64,000 bases of DNA. It comes from Flavobacterium hungaricum. GTDB taxonomy: Bacteria > Bacteroidota > Bacteroidia > Flavobacteriales > Flavobacteriaceae. Position numbers and translations under genes: made by a program. Location: assembly GCF_015182285.1 (NCBI RefSeq), contig NZ_PRDM01000003.1:496001-560000 (forward strand), in the 5' to 3' direction. Under the pieces are notes generated by a model that did not search any database, was not told where the DNA came from, and saw only the letters and a list, made by a program, of their open reading frames with translations. Position 1 is the stretch's first letter; each line of letters begins with the position of its first letter. Shown here piece after piece: positions 36,476 through 45,426 of the stretch.

Positions 36476-37642
36476 ATGAATACGAAATACATACTCTCAG
36501 CATTTCTATCATCTTTAGCGCTGCTATCCTACAGCCAAAAAGGCATTCCTCCAAAGGAAGATACAAAAAAAACAACCATTACTAATTATCCAGCCCATTT
36601 GGAATATAATTCAGCTTTGGCATCAGGTCTTAAAACGGCTAAGGACTGGCGGGTAACCCCTGCTGCAACCGGCCTCGGAAAACCGCGTATGCTGTACATC
36701 GGCAAAAAAGGCCAGCTCTATGTTACCAGACGGGATGCTGGTGATGTACTGATGCTGACCGATACCAATAAAGATGGAAAGTTTGATGACATGACCCGTG
36801 TGGCAGATTTTCCAGGAGTACACGGCATCACTTCGAAAGATAATTACATGTACTTATGCAACAATAACAAAGTGCTTCGATATGCGCTGAATGAAGACGG
36901 GACTTTAGGCAAAGCCGCAGATACACTGATAAAAGACCTTCCAAGCGGAGGACAGCACGCCAACCGCACAATGGATTTTGGCCCTGACGGGAAATTATAC
37001 ATTTCAGTGGGCAGCGTTTGTAATGACTGCAAGGAAAGTGACAAGGAAACCGCCACAATGCTGCAGGTAGATCCTATTACATGGAAAAGAACTCTCTATG
37101 CCTCAGGTCTACGCAACACTATTGGTTTTGACTGGCAGCCGCAGACCAAGGAAATGTGGGGCGTGGATAATGGCGGTGATGCAAAGGGAGATGAATGGCC
37201 GCCCGAAGAATTAAACCATATTGTTTTGGGAGGCAATTATGGTTTTCCGTTTGCTTATGCCAAGCGTGAAGTTGACCAGAGCAGGGAAGACCCGGTAGGT
37301 AATACCAAGGAAGGCTGGGCTTCAAAAACACAGCCTTCAGTACTCGAATTTCCTGCACACAGCGCGCCTATTGCTTTTGCCTTTTTTGATAACGGAAAAA
37401 ATAAGGGCGATGCGCTTGTCTGCTGGCATGGTTCATGGAACAGGCAGAACCCAAGCGGTTATAAAGTGGAGCGTATCAAATTTGACAGCAGAGGAAATCC
37501 CATTGGATCTGAAGATTTTTTAGCTGGGTTCCTGATTGGTAATGAACGTTTTGGAAGACCCGCAGGACTGGCTATTGGTACCGATGCAGTATATGTATCT
37601 GACGATGCAAATGGAATTATTTATGCCCTTAAACAAAAATAA
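36476..37642 (+). CDS. PQQ-dependent sugar dehydrogenase-like protein
   Basis: A 388-residue beta-propeller of the soluble glucose/sorbosone dehydrogenase family. A signal peptide (MNTKYILSAFLSSLALLSYS) is followed by blade motifs such as PRMLYIGKKGQLYVTRRDAG and GGQHANRTMDFGPDGKLYIS. The ASGLRNTIGFDWQP, GVDNGGD and ELNHIVLGGNYGFP segments match the PQQ and calcium site regions of the family. It is periplasmic or surface-bound. No PQQ synthesis genes are in the window. The next gene starts 2 nt after its stop, so the two are co-transcribed and perhaps work in sequence: oxidation, then lactone opening. Confidence 0.85.
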   Translation: MNTKYILSAFLSSLALLSYSQKGIPPKEDTKKTTITNYPAHLEYNSALASGLKTAKDWRVTPAATGLGKPRMLYIGKKGQLYVTRRDAGDVLMLTDTNKDGKFDDMTRVADFPGVHGITSKDNYMYLCNNNKVLRYALNEDGTLGKAADTLIKDLPSGGQHANRTMDFGPDGKLYISVGSVCNDCKESDKETATMLQVDPITWKRTLYASGLRNTIGFDWQPQTKEMWGVDNGGDAKGDEWPPEELNHIVLGGNYGFPFAYAKREVDQSREDPVGNTKEGWASKTQPSVLEFPAHSAPIAFAFFDNGKNKGDALVCWHGSWNRQNPSGYKVERIKFDSRGNPIGSEDFLAGFLIGNERFGRPAGLAIGTDAVYVSDDANGIIYALKQK

Positions 37643-37644
37643 AA

Positions 37645-38604
37645 ATGAAAAAGTATATTTTATTGCTGTTTTTATCCCAGCTGACCTGGGCGCAGCAGCC
37701 AACCAAACGTATTGAATTTGAAGCTCCGGAAACCTATCCTGAAGGAGTGGCTTTTGACAAGGCCGCCAATGTATTTTATGTTTCCTCGGCAAGATTGGGA
37801 ACCGTGGGAAAAGTTACCAAAGAAGGAAAATATTCTGAATTATATGCAGATAAAACATTAAAATCAACCTACGGCCTTAAAGTGCATCCAGATGGGAACA
37901 GGCTTTTTGTCTGTGCCGGTGATGCCAATTACAGCAAATTCAGTACGCCTGATACCAAAAAGAAAATGGCACGACTGATTATCATTGACCTGAAAAGCGG
38001 CAAAAAAATAAATGATATTGATTTATCACAATTAATTCCAGGGGAGCATTTTCCTAATGACCTGACGTTTGACAATGAAGGCAGTGCTTATATTACCGAT
38101 AGCTTTGCAGATGCGGTTTACAAAGTAGACCTAAAAGGAAATGCGGCAGTTTTTAGTAAAAGTGAACTTTTGAAAACAGCAGGAGTAGGCCCCAATGGTA
38201 TAGTGTTCCATCCACAGGGCTTTTTGCTTGTCGCTAATAATGGAACAGGAGCAATAATAAAACTACCCATTGCAAGTCCCAATAACGGAACAAAAGTCAA
38301 AGTTGACCAGTTTTTTCCGGGAGCAGACGGCATGCTTTTGAATGACAATAACACCCTGACACTCGTTCAAAACGCAGGAGTAAACAAAGTTTTTAAAATA
38401 AAAACTTCTGATAACTGGATTTCAGCTCAGGTGACGGAATCCACCTCTGTAGAAGATCGATTTGCCTTTCCGTCAACTGCAGCAATGGCAGGTCCAGATA
38501 CCTGGATCATGAATGCCAATTTCAGCGAACTTGCAGAGGGAAATAATGTGCCGTCGAAAAAATTCTCAATTCAGCAAGCCGTCTTAAATCCGGTGAAAAA
38601 ATAA
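37645..38604 (+). CDS. SMP-30/gluconolactonase-like exported beta-propeller
   Basis: A 319-residue protein with a signal peptide (MKKYILLLFLSQLTWA). Six-bladed propeller motifs include PEGVAFDKAANVFYVSSARL, HFPNDLTFDNEGSAYITDSF and VGPNGIVFHPQGFLLVANNG. The P-N-D and P-N-G positions fit the metal-binding residues of the SMP-30/lactonase group. It could hydrolyse the lactone made by the PQQ enzyme; the family also contains proteins with other roles, so this is inferred from context. Confidence 0.78.
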   Translation: MKKYILLLFLSQLTWAQQPTKRIEFEAPETYPEGVAFDKAANVFYVSSARLGTVGKVTKEGKYSELYADKTLKSTYGLKVHPDGNRLFVCAGDANYSKFSTPDTKKKMARLIIIDLKSGKKINDIDLSQLIPGEHFPNDLTFDNEGSAYITDSFADAVYKVDLKGNAAVFSKSELLKTAGVGPNGIVFHPQGFLLVANNGTGAIIKLPIASPNNGTKVKVDQFFPGADGMLLNDNNTLTLVQNAGVNKVFKIKTSDNWISAQVTESTSVEDRFAFPSTAAMAGPDTWIMNANFSELAEGNNVPSKKFSIQQAVLNPVKK

Positions 38605-38628
38605 ATCAGCTCACAAATAATATATCTT

Positions 38629-39738
38629 ATGACACAATCCACGCCTTATATACGTTACAGTGACTCGATCGAGGTAATGCAGCCGGACGAGCAGGAAATC
38701 AGCCAGAAAATTGTAGACTCCATGGCACGGGTAAACCGCCTGATGTACGAGAAATACCGTCATGCCATCAGGGATGCACATGCAAAAAGCCATGCTGTCT
38801 TAAAAGGACAATTGCAGGTTTACGAGAATCTGCCTGAGCATTTGGCACAGGGATTATTTGCGGTGCCTAATACCTATCCGGTTATTGTCCGTTTTTCTAC
38901 CGCACAAGGCACAATAATGCCCGATAAAATGTCTGCATTTCGAGGTATGGCCATAAAGATTATAGGAGTTGAAGGCGAGAAACTACTGCCGGAACTCTGC
39001 GATGCGGTGACACAGGATTTTCTTTTGGTAAATTATCCTGTTATTCCAACCGGGACAATAAGGGAATATCTAAAGCTTCAGGAAAATCTGGAAAAGCAAG
39101 CCGACAGCGGGGAATTATTCCAGCAAATTGCACAAAAGGCTGCCGCAGGAGTCCAAAATGTACTGGCAGCAGTGGGGCTGGCTGATGATACGAATGAATT
39201 AAGCGCTCCCGGCCCGCATCTTCTCGGAGATACGTATTTCAGTATGGCAGCGTTGAGGTTTGGGGATTATGTAGCAAAAATAAGTGTAAAACCGTTATCG
39301 GAAAATGTCAGGGAATTGTCAGGAAAGAAAATTGATAAGGAAATAATCGATGCTGATGGAAATGCCTTTTTAACTAAAGTCACTGCTGATTTTTTTCAGT
39401 CTAATACAGCAGAATATGAAATGAGCGCGCAGCTGTGTACAGATCTAAGCATTATGCCTGTAGAAGATGGATCAGTGCAGTGGCCTGAGGATATAAGTCC
39501 GTACCAGCCTGTTGCAAAACTTAGCTTTCTTCCACAGCAAACATTCAGTCCGGAACGCCGTGTATATGCAGATGACACTCTCAGCTTTAACCCCTTTCAC
39601 TGCCTTCCCGCGCACCGTCCTTTGGGAAACATAATGCGCGTGCGAAAACTTGCCTATGAAACTTCAAGCAGGTACAGGCATCATATGAATGCCTTGGCAA
39701 GGATTGAACCTAAAAGCATTAACGAATTACCCGATTGA
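38629..39738 (+). CDS. Catalase-family heme protein
   Basis: A 369-residue member of the diverse catalase-related group, shorter than classical catalase (about 480). The distal His is probably in AKSHAVLKGQLQVY, followed by LAQGLFAVPNTYPVIVRFST. The C-terminal VRKLAYETSSRYRH gives the R-x-x-x-Y heme ligand pattern. It has no signal peptide, unlike its two upstream neighbours. Members may act as peroxidases or as monofunctional catalases. It is 24 nt downstream of the lactonase-like gene, so it may remove peroxide made during sugar oxidation. Confidence 0.83.
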   Translation: MTQSTPYIRYSDSIEVMQPDEQEISQKIVDSMARVNRLMYEKYRHAIRDAHAKSHAVLKGQLQVYENLPEHLAQGLFAVPNTYPVIVRFSTAQGTIMPDKMSAFRGMAIKIIGVEGEKLLPELCDAVTQDFLLVNYPVIPTGTIREYLKLQENLEKQADSGELFQQIAQKAAAGVQNVLAAVGLADDTNELSAPGPHLLGDTYFSMAALRFGDYVAKISVKPLSENVRELSGKKIDKEIIDADGNAFLTKVTADFFQSNTAEYEMSAQLCTDLSIMPVEDGSVQWPEDISPYQPVAKLSFLPQQTFSPERRVYADDTLSFNPFHCLPAHRPLGNIMRVRKLAYETSSRYRHHMNALARIEPKSINELPD

Positions 39739-39810
39739 AATAATACCCGCAAATGCTATATTTAAATGTATTAACAAAACCAATTTTAATCACCTTTAAA
39801 GATAAAAGTT

Positions 39811-40449
39811 ATGAAGGCACTGCTGATAGGGGCGACAGGTTCCACGGGAAAATTTCTATTAAATGAACTAATACAAGATGACGACTATACATCGGTAGCT
39901 ATTTTTGTAAGACGTCCCACAGGCAGGTCACATCCAAAATTATCTGAACATGTTATTGACTTTTCTCAGCTGGATCAGTATAGTGAGCATATCACGGGAG
40001 ATGTTTTATTTTCCTGCTTAGGCACCACTTTAAAACAAGCGGGTTCTCAGAAAAAACAGCGGGAAACCGACTTTGAAATTCCTGCAGCATTTGCCAGGAT
40101 TGCAAGACAAAACCGGGTTAACTCAATTGTTTTGGTTTCTTCTGCTGATGCTTCTCCAAAAAGCAGGATCTTTTATTTAAGAATGAAAGGTGAACTGGAA
40201 ACAGCAATTGCAGAGCTTGATTTTGGGCAGTATATTATATTTAGACCAGGACCTCTTGTGCGTGAAGGAAGTGACAGGGCCGGAGAGAAAATACTGGTCA
40301 AAATACTTGACTTTTTTAATGGTATTGGACTGCTGAAAAAATACAGACCCGTGCCAACCGAAGTGCTGGCAATGAAGCTGGCCAAGGCACCTTGGAAGCT
40401 GCCGCAGGGAACATCAGTTTTAAAACTTCAGGAAATCGCATCATTTTAA
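39811..40449 (+). CDS. NAD(P)-binding oxidoreductase (HTATIP2/YbjT-like)
   Basis: A 212-residue Rossmann protein of the atypical SDR type. ALLIGATGSTGKFLLNEL is the NAD(P) loop and VFVSS-like VLVSSADAS the central strand; YLRMKGELE has the Y-x-x-x-K-like pair at reduced conservation. The RPGPLVREG segment is typical of the group. It is the last gene of the 36476-40449 run, with a 72-nt gap to the catalase. The substrate is unknown. Confidence 0.82.
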   Translation: MKALLIGATGSTGKFLLNELIQDDDYTSVAIFVRRPTGRSHPKLSEHVIDFSQLDQYSEHITGDVLFSCLGTTLKQAGSQKKQRETDFEIPAAFARIARQNRVNSIVLVSSADASPKSRIFYLRMKGELETAIAELDFGQYIIFRPGPLVREGSDRAGEKILVKILDFFNGIGLLKKYRPVPTEVLAMKLAKAPWKLPQGTSVLKLQEIASF

Positions 40450-41204
40450 ATGTTGATGTCGTAAATTAAGTAAATATATAAATATATATTACCCTATTAA
40501 TATCTTTAAAATTAATGAATTAGGGAGGAGCTAATTGCATAATTCGATTGATTTTAAAAACATCTTGAAGTTACTTTTGCAGCTTGCTGCGAGCAGGATC
40601 CAATTAAAAAACTGAATGAAACCGAACAGACAATAGTTGTCAAAATTTGGTTGCAGATTATAATATGAAACCTTTTTTATGCAACTGCAACAAGTAATAA
40701 AGCTTGATTTAACACAAAATAAAGGTGTAATTCTTATTTAACCGGTAGTATTGACTAAATTGTTAAGAAATAATGCAAAGGTGCCTTATGTAAAAAATTT
40801 GCAGCAAAGAGTCTAAGTCCTAATGATATTTTGATTTACAATTCAATATTTGTCTGTAAATGTTTTTTAAGTTTCGTCTGCCTGCGTAATAAGTTATGAA
40901 CTGTAATACTAAAATGCAGTAAATAATAGAAAGTATGAGTAAACTGTACCGTCGATACCTTAATATTAAAAAGCTTATTATGAAAATTGTTTGGCTTGTC
41001 CAAACACTTCAACAGCAATAACGTGAATAATAACATCGCTTAAAATAATTTTCAAGCTATTATAAATTTAGCAAATTACTGCATATGAGTTTAATTGACA
41101 TTTTGTCGTCGGGGGAAAAAGGCATTCTCCCAAAGGTAGAACTAGATGACTCAGAAGATCATATGATACCTAAACGTTAATGGATTGTTTGGTCTACATT
41201 TAAG
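40450..41204. other. Long A+T-rich intergenic region
   Basis: About 750 nt without a supported gene. A 31-codon ORF (41084-41179) starts MSLIDILSSGEKGILPKVEL, but it has no recognisable relative or clear signal. Nothing else was seen. Confidence 0.35.
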
Positions 41205-44084
41205 TCAGAGGTTCTTTTCAGTCAGTTGCTGCGTTGGAATATAAATATAAATTTTTGTGCCCTCATGGATTTTGCTTGACGCTCTTATGTAGCCGCGATG
41301 ACTGCTGACGATTTTTTTTACCACAGTCAGTCCCAATCCGCTTCCGACATATTGATCGTTATTATGAAGTCTGAAAAAAGGATCAAAAATTTGCTTTTCG
41401 TACCTATTATCAAATCCAATACCATTATCAGTTACGCTGATTTTGGCAAAGGAAAGCTCAGGGTTCCCTCCGATATCAATAATTTCCTCTGTGGAGGGCT
41501 GTTTGATGTCGATATGAATTTCCGGTATTACATCATCTTTGCTGTATTGTATTGCATTGGATATAATATTTGTAAATAGCTGCTGTATTTGTTTGGGCAT
41601 TACTTCCAGCGCTGGCAATGGCGCTACTTTGACAACGGCCCTTTTCTGTTTAATGATTGTCTTAAGATCATTAAGGTTTTTTTTGATGATCAAATTCAAA
41701 TCTGTTCTTTTATATTCTTTAGTCAGGAAACTGATCTTAGAATATAAAATAAGATCTTCTATGAGTTTACACATATTTTCTGCAGAAAATAAAATACGCT
41801 GCAAGTGGTGTCTGCTCGTTTCGCTTAAGTGTATTTCCGTGTCAAAAATTCTCCGGCTCAGCATCTGAATTTTTTGAAGCGGATCCAGCATATTACTGCT
41901 CGCTGCTCCTGAGAAAGTTTTCATAAGATCGTTATACTGCTGGATTTCTAAATTCTTATTCTCAAACAATTCGTAAAGGGAATTTATTTCAGTAATATCC
42001 TTTAGGGATACTATAAGGGGACTGTCAGGTTTTCCATCATGTAGTGGACGCGCGCTCACATTCATGATTTTTTTTCCAATTCCTTCGCATTCTGTTTCCA
42101 CTCTGAAATTTTCAAGAACTGCTGTACCACGCTGTAATTTAAGGATGTGATCCTTAAGCTGGCAAGTGTCCCACTGGCAGTTGCCAATTTCAAAAAAACT
42201 GTAACCTTCTGTTTTGTTCTGGGCGGTCTTAAAGTATCGATAAAAGGCGGCATTGGCATTGGTGATGATAAAATTTTTATCGATGAGCGCCACAGGCTCA
42301 TGATTGGTCTGTATAATGCCTTCCGCAAAATTTGATGCAGCGCTAAGCAGCTTCTGACGATTCCTGAGTTCATCATGTAATAACTTCAATTCATTATTTT
42401 TAGCTTCTATGCTCTTTGCAAGGCTTGCTTCCAGTTTGTTTTTTTTTTCAAGTTCTTTACAGCCAGTAAGCAATTGTTGCTTTATATTCTTTGCAAGGGC
42501 CCCAGAGTCTGTATATGCGCACTCCGAGTATTGCTGCTTAGGGGATTCGCGTGCCATCAGCGGTCCGTTATAAGATGAAATGTTTTTATCATCTGAAACA
42601 GTACTCATCAGTGCAGACGATTCATCCCTTTCTTGAAGAATCGTATTGCGTATGTATAAATTTTCAGGTTGTCCTGAATTCGCGAATAGATTTTGCGTTT
42701 TTAAACTATTTTCTGAAATTCCGGTAACCAGTATTCCTTTTTCTCTCAATGCATAATGAAATGCTTCTAGTGCAGCATTTTCATTATGTCCATTAAAAAA
42801 GTTCAGTACATTGCTGCAGCAAACCAGATCAATATCTCCAAGAGGAGGATCCTTTACTAAATTGTGTACGGCAAAAATGCACATATTCCGAATCTCATCC
42901 TGAACGTGATAGCCGTCAATTCTTTTTGTAAAATAATTATGCAGCCTGTTTGCTGACACTTTATCCAAATCGTAGTTTTTATATAGACCTTCTCTGGCTT
43001 TTGAAATGCCTGCTGCAGAGAGGTCTGAGGCAAATATCTGCACCTGTATATCAGGATTGTCTGTCTGTATTAAATATTCGTGCAGTGCGATTGCCACGGA
43101 ATAAGCTTCCTGTCCAGTGGCGCAGCCTGCGATCCAGATTCTCAGGGAATTATTTACTGTATTTCTGATTAATTGCGGAAATACAGCAGCTGTCAGGGAA
43201 TCATAAAATGAATTGTCCCTGAAAAATCCCGATACAGTTATCAGCAGGTCGTTGAAAAGCAAATCCTGCTCTTCTTTGCTGTACCTTAAATAGACATAAT
43301 AATCATGCAGGGTTTCTCTGCGGGCTATCACCATTCTATGGGCTATACGTCTTCTAACATAGTACTGCTTATAAGCATTGAAATCGGTCCCTGTGTTAAA
43401 AAGAAGAAGATCCTTGATCTTGCTGATCAATTCCTGGTGCGCAGGGGCAAAATAGCCAGATTCTTCATACGCATCAGTTTCTTCAATGCTAAGGACTATC
43501 TTTTTTAATAACTCAGCAATATGCTCGGGTGTTTCAATATAGTCGTTCATTCCGGCATTTATAATACTCTGGGGCAATTCTCTGAAGGCTGCTGTGCGGG
43601 GATCCTGTACAACAGCTGCGGCGCCAAGTTCTTTAAGGCCTTTAAGGCCTTCCATACCATCAAATCCTGTGCCTGACAAAATGATACCTACAGCTGCGCC
43701 TTTGTATATTTGGGCGAGAGAGGTGAAAAACAAATCAAACCTCCCATCGGGTTTATCCAGTCGCGTTCGTTTATGTACTGTGAGAATGCCATCCTGAACA
43801 GTCAGGTCACTATTTTTAGGAACAGTGTAGATATGTCCAGGGGCAGGGATTAAAGTAGTAATAATTTCAGTTACAGCCAAATTGGTGTCTTTTTTAATGA
43901 CCTCCGAGAGGTCCTCCGGGTATTCTGTGGTATGCAGGTAGATAATGACAAAAGCCATTGACGAATTTGCAGCTATTCCAGCTATGAGCTTAGTAATCGC
44001 ATCCATACCTCCGGTGCCTGCGGCTATTCCCACTACTGGTAAAAACGGCTTGTTTTGTCCCGTATCTTGTACAATTGTTTCCAT
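41205..44084 (-). CDS. CheB-CheR-PAS-histidine kinase fusion with altered active sites
   Basis: A 959-residue fusion. A CheB methylesterase-like domain (about residues 12-190) is followed by CheR (about 215-480: IWIAGCATGQEAYSVAIAL, VCCSNVLNFF), a coiled coil, PAS (about 590-700), a HisKA-like region and HATPase_c (DNGIGF, GSGLGL). The CheB Ser is replaced by Gly23 (GIAAGTGG for G-x-S-x-G-G) and the His by Leu50 (IIYLH for VVQHL), while the Asp in GTGFDGMEG remains. The HisKA His is replaced by Ser in AASSNMLDPL, where relatives have ASHDLQEPL. The CheR and ATPase motifs look intact. It may be a regulatory or decaying protein. Confidence 0.85.
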   Translation of the reverse strand: METIVQDTGQNKPFLPVVGIAAGTGGMDAITKLIAGIAANSSMAFVIIYLHTTEYPEDLSEVIKKDTNLAVTEIITTLIPAPGHIYTVPKNSDLTVQDGILTVHKRTRLDKPDGRFDLFFTSLAQIYKGAAVGIILSGTGFDGMEGLKGLKELGAAAVVQDPRTAAFRELPQSIINAGMNDYIETPEHIAELLKKIVLSIEETDAYEESGYFAPAHQELISKIKDLLLFNTGTDFNAYKQYYVRRRIAHRMVIARRETLHDYYVYLRYSKEEQDLLFNDLLITVSGFFRDNSFYDSLTAAVFPQLIRNTVNNSLRIWIAGCATGQEAYSVAIALHEYLIQTDNPDIQVQIFASDLSAAGISKAREGLYKNYDLDKVSANRLHNYFTKRIDGYHVQDEIRNMCIFAVHNLVKDPPLGDIDLVCCSNVLNFFNGHNENAALEAFHYALREKGILVTGISENSLKTQNLFANSGQPENLYIRNTILQERDESSALMSTVSDDKNISSYNGPLMARESPKQQYSECAYTDSGALAKNIKQQLLTGCKELEKKNKLEASLAKSIEAKNNELKLLHDELRNRQKLLSAASNFAEGIIQTNHEPVALIDKNFIITNANAAFYRYFKTAQNKTEGYSFFEIGNCQWDTCQLKDHILKLQRGTAVLENFRVETECEGIGKKIMNVSARPLHDGKPDSPLIVSLKDITEINSLYELFENKNLEIQQYNDLMKTFSGAASSNMLDPLQKIQMLSRRIFDTEIHLSETSRHHLQRILFSAENMCKLIEDLILYSKISFLTKEYKRTDLNLIIKKNLNDLKTIIKQKRAVVKVAPLPALEVMPKQIQQLFTNIISNAIQYSKDDVIPEIHIDIKQPSTEEIIDIGGNPELSFAKISVTDNGIGFDNRYEKQIFDPFFRLHNNDQYVGSGLGLTVVKKIVSSHRGYIRASSKIHEGTKIYIYIPTQQLTEKNL

Positions 44085-44397
44085 CTCTATTCAATATGCT
44101 AAAAAAAAACTTAACACGCAGCAGATATACAGTCAGTTTGCGTTCTTGTAACAACATAAAAATACAAAAATTGCAGTAAAGAAATTTGTTAATAGTCTAA
44201 ATTCTTACATAAAATTATTACTGATGGGGAGTATAAGTTTTCAAGAGCTGGAATCAATCCCTAGCGCGGAAGATGTCTGTTAAGAATAAATAGGTTTTGT
44301 GGCTAAAGAAGCAACAAATTAAGAAGAACCTAAATACAGGAGCTTAACCTTTGATGCCCAGCTTTTTATAATGATGCAGTAACCAGGCCTTACTAAT
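44085..44397. other. Intergenic region, nothing recognised
   Basis: No gene or conserved element was seen. Confidence 0.35.
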
Positions 44398-44436
44398 AAA
44401 AAAAGGCGCTAATTGTCTTCAATTGGCGCCTTTTGG
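44398..44436 (+). terminator. Hairpin with AATTG...CAATT core, copy 1
   Basis: AAAAGGCGC-TAATTG pairs with CAATT-GGCGCCTTTT around a 4-nt loop. It is closely similar to the hairpin at 62411-62447. Confidence 0.65.
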
Positions 44437-44555
44437 AATGGCAGTTTTTGCAGAGTCATCATATTTTAAAGTTTGCTTTTTCTAAGAATTAATGCCAAGA
44501 TGGTTCGAAGCTTTACAGCTGATTTTTTTTATATAATTATTGACAGATAAAATGC

Positions 44556-44590
44556 AAAAAAAATACACCTGTAACATTGCAGGTGTATTT
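44556..44590 (-). terminator. Terminator of the SDR operon
   Basis: On the minus strand AAATACACCTG/CAGGTGTATTT form an 11-bp perfect stem followed by a T run. Confidence 0.85.
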
Positions 44591-44642
44591 AAATACTAAA
44601 TAGCATACGACTCAAAAAGTTGTTACTAATTATACCGGTACA

Positions 44643-45401
44643 TCAAATTATTTGACGATGCGGACGAATCTGCATACTTACAATATCGCATCTTCTTGGC
44701 TGGGACAGACAGAATAAAGTACTCATTGCAATATCGTAAGCCTCCAGCATTTCCAATTTTTCAACTTTCTGGTGCTGTATTTCTTTTGGGTCAGTCTGCA
44801 TATCGCTGGTTACGGCCCCGGGTTCAATGAGAGAAACTTTAATTCCAAGCGGATTTAATTCTTTACGCAATGATGTGCTAAAACCTCTAATGGCTGTTTT
44901 AGTTGCCACATAAATAGTACTTTCGGCAGTACGGCTTTCCGCGCTCATCGATCCAATATTGATAATATGTCCGGATTTCTGCTCTTTCATTCTTGATGCG
45001 GCTTGCTGTGCAAAGGCTAGATAACCTGTAATATTTGTATCTATAACATATTTGTATTCTTCATAAGTTTCCTTGGTAAGTCCCGGAGCTGCCAAAGCTG
45101 CGTTGTTGATTAAAATATCAATTCCGCCCAACTCATTTTCTACTATATCAAAGATTTTATCAATGTCTTCTTTTTTGGTTACATCTGCCGGGTAGCCATA
45201 AACTTCGCTGCCCGGAAATTGTTTTTTGATATCGGCAACGGCATTATCGAAATCTTCTTGATCTCTTCCAAAAATAAGAACGCGTCCGCCGAGAGATACT
45301 AATACATCGGCAATTGCTTTTCCTATTCCGGTTGTTCCGCCCGTGATTACAATTCGTCTTCCATTGATGTTTTGTCCAAAGTAATCTGTTAATTTTTCCA
45401 T
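44643..45401 (-). CDS. Short-chain dehydrogenase/reductase
   Basis: A 252-residue classical SDR: cofactor loop TGGTTGIGKAIAD, NNAALAAPG, catalytic Ser in INIGSMSAES and YVATK, then PGAVTSDMQ. There is no signal peptide, so it is cytoplasmic. Clade and substrate cannot be told; the form resembles general clgR/YdfG-like enzymes. It is 25 nt downstream of the large unknown gene at 45427 and shares a terminator with it, so the two are an operon. Confidence 0.88.
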   Translation of the reverse strand: MEKLTDYFGQNINGRRIVITGGTTGIGKAIADVLVSLGGRVLIFGRDQEDFDNAVADIKKQFPGSEVYGYPADVTKKEDIDKIFDIVENELGGIDILINNAALAAPGLTKETYEEYKYVIDTNITGYLAFAQQAASRMKEQKSGHIINIGSMSAESRTAESTIYVATKTAIRGFSTSLRKELNPLGIKVSLIEPGAVTSDMQTDPKEIQHQKVEKLEMLEAYDIAMSTLFCLSQPRRCDIVSMQIRPHRQII

Positions 45402-45426
45402 TATGTGTTTTTATTTATTAGTAATA

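Noticed and set aside
41084..41179. A 31-codon ORF MSLIDILSSGEKGILPKVEL in the long gap before the CheB-CheR fusion
   Set aside because: Short, no family, no clear promoter; noted in the gap entry but not called a gene.
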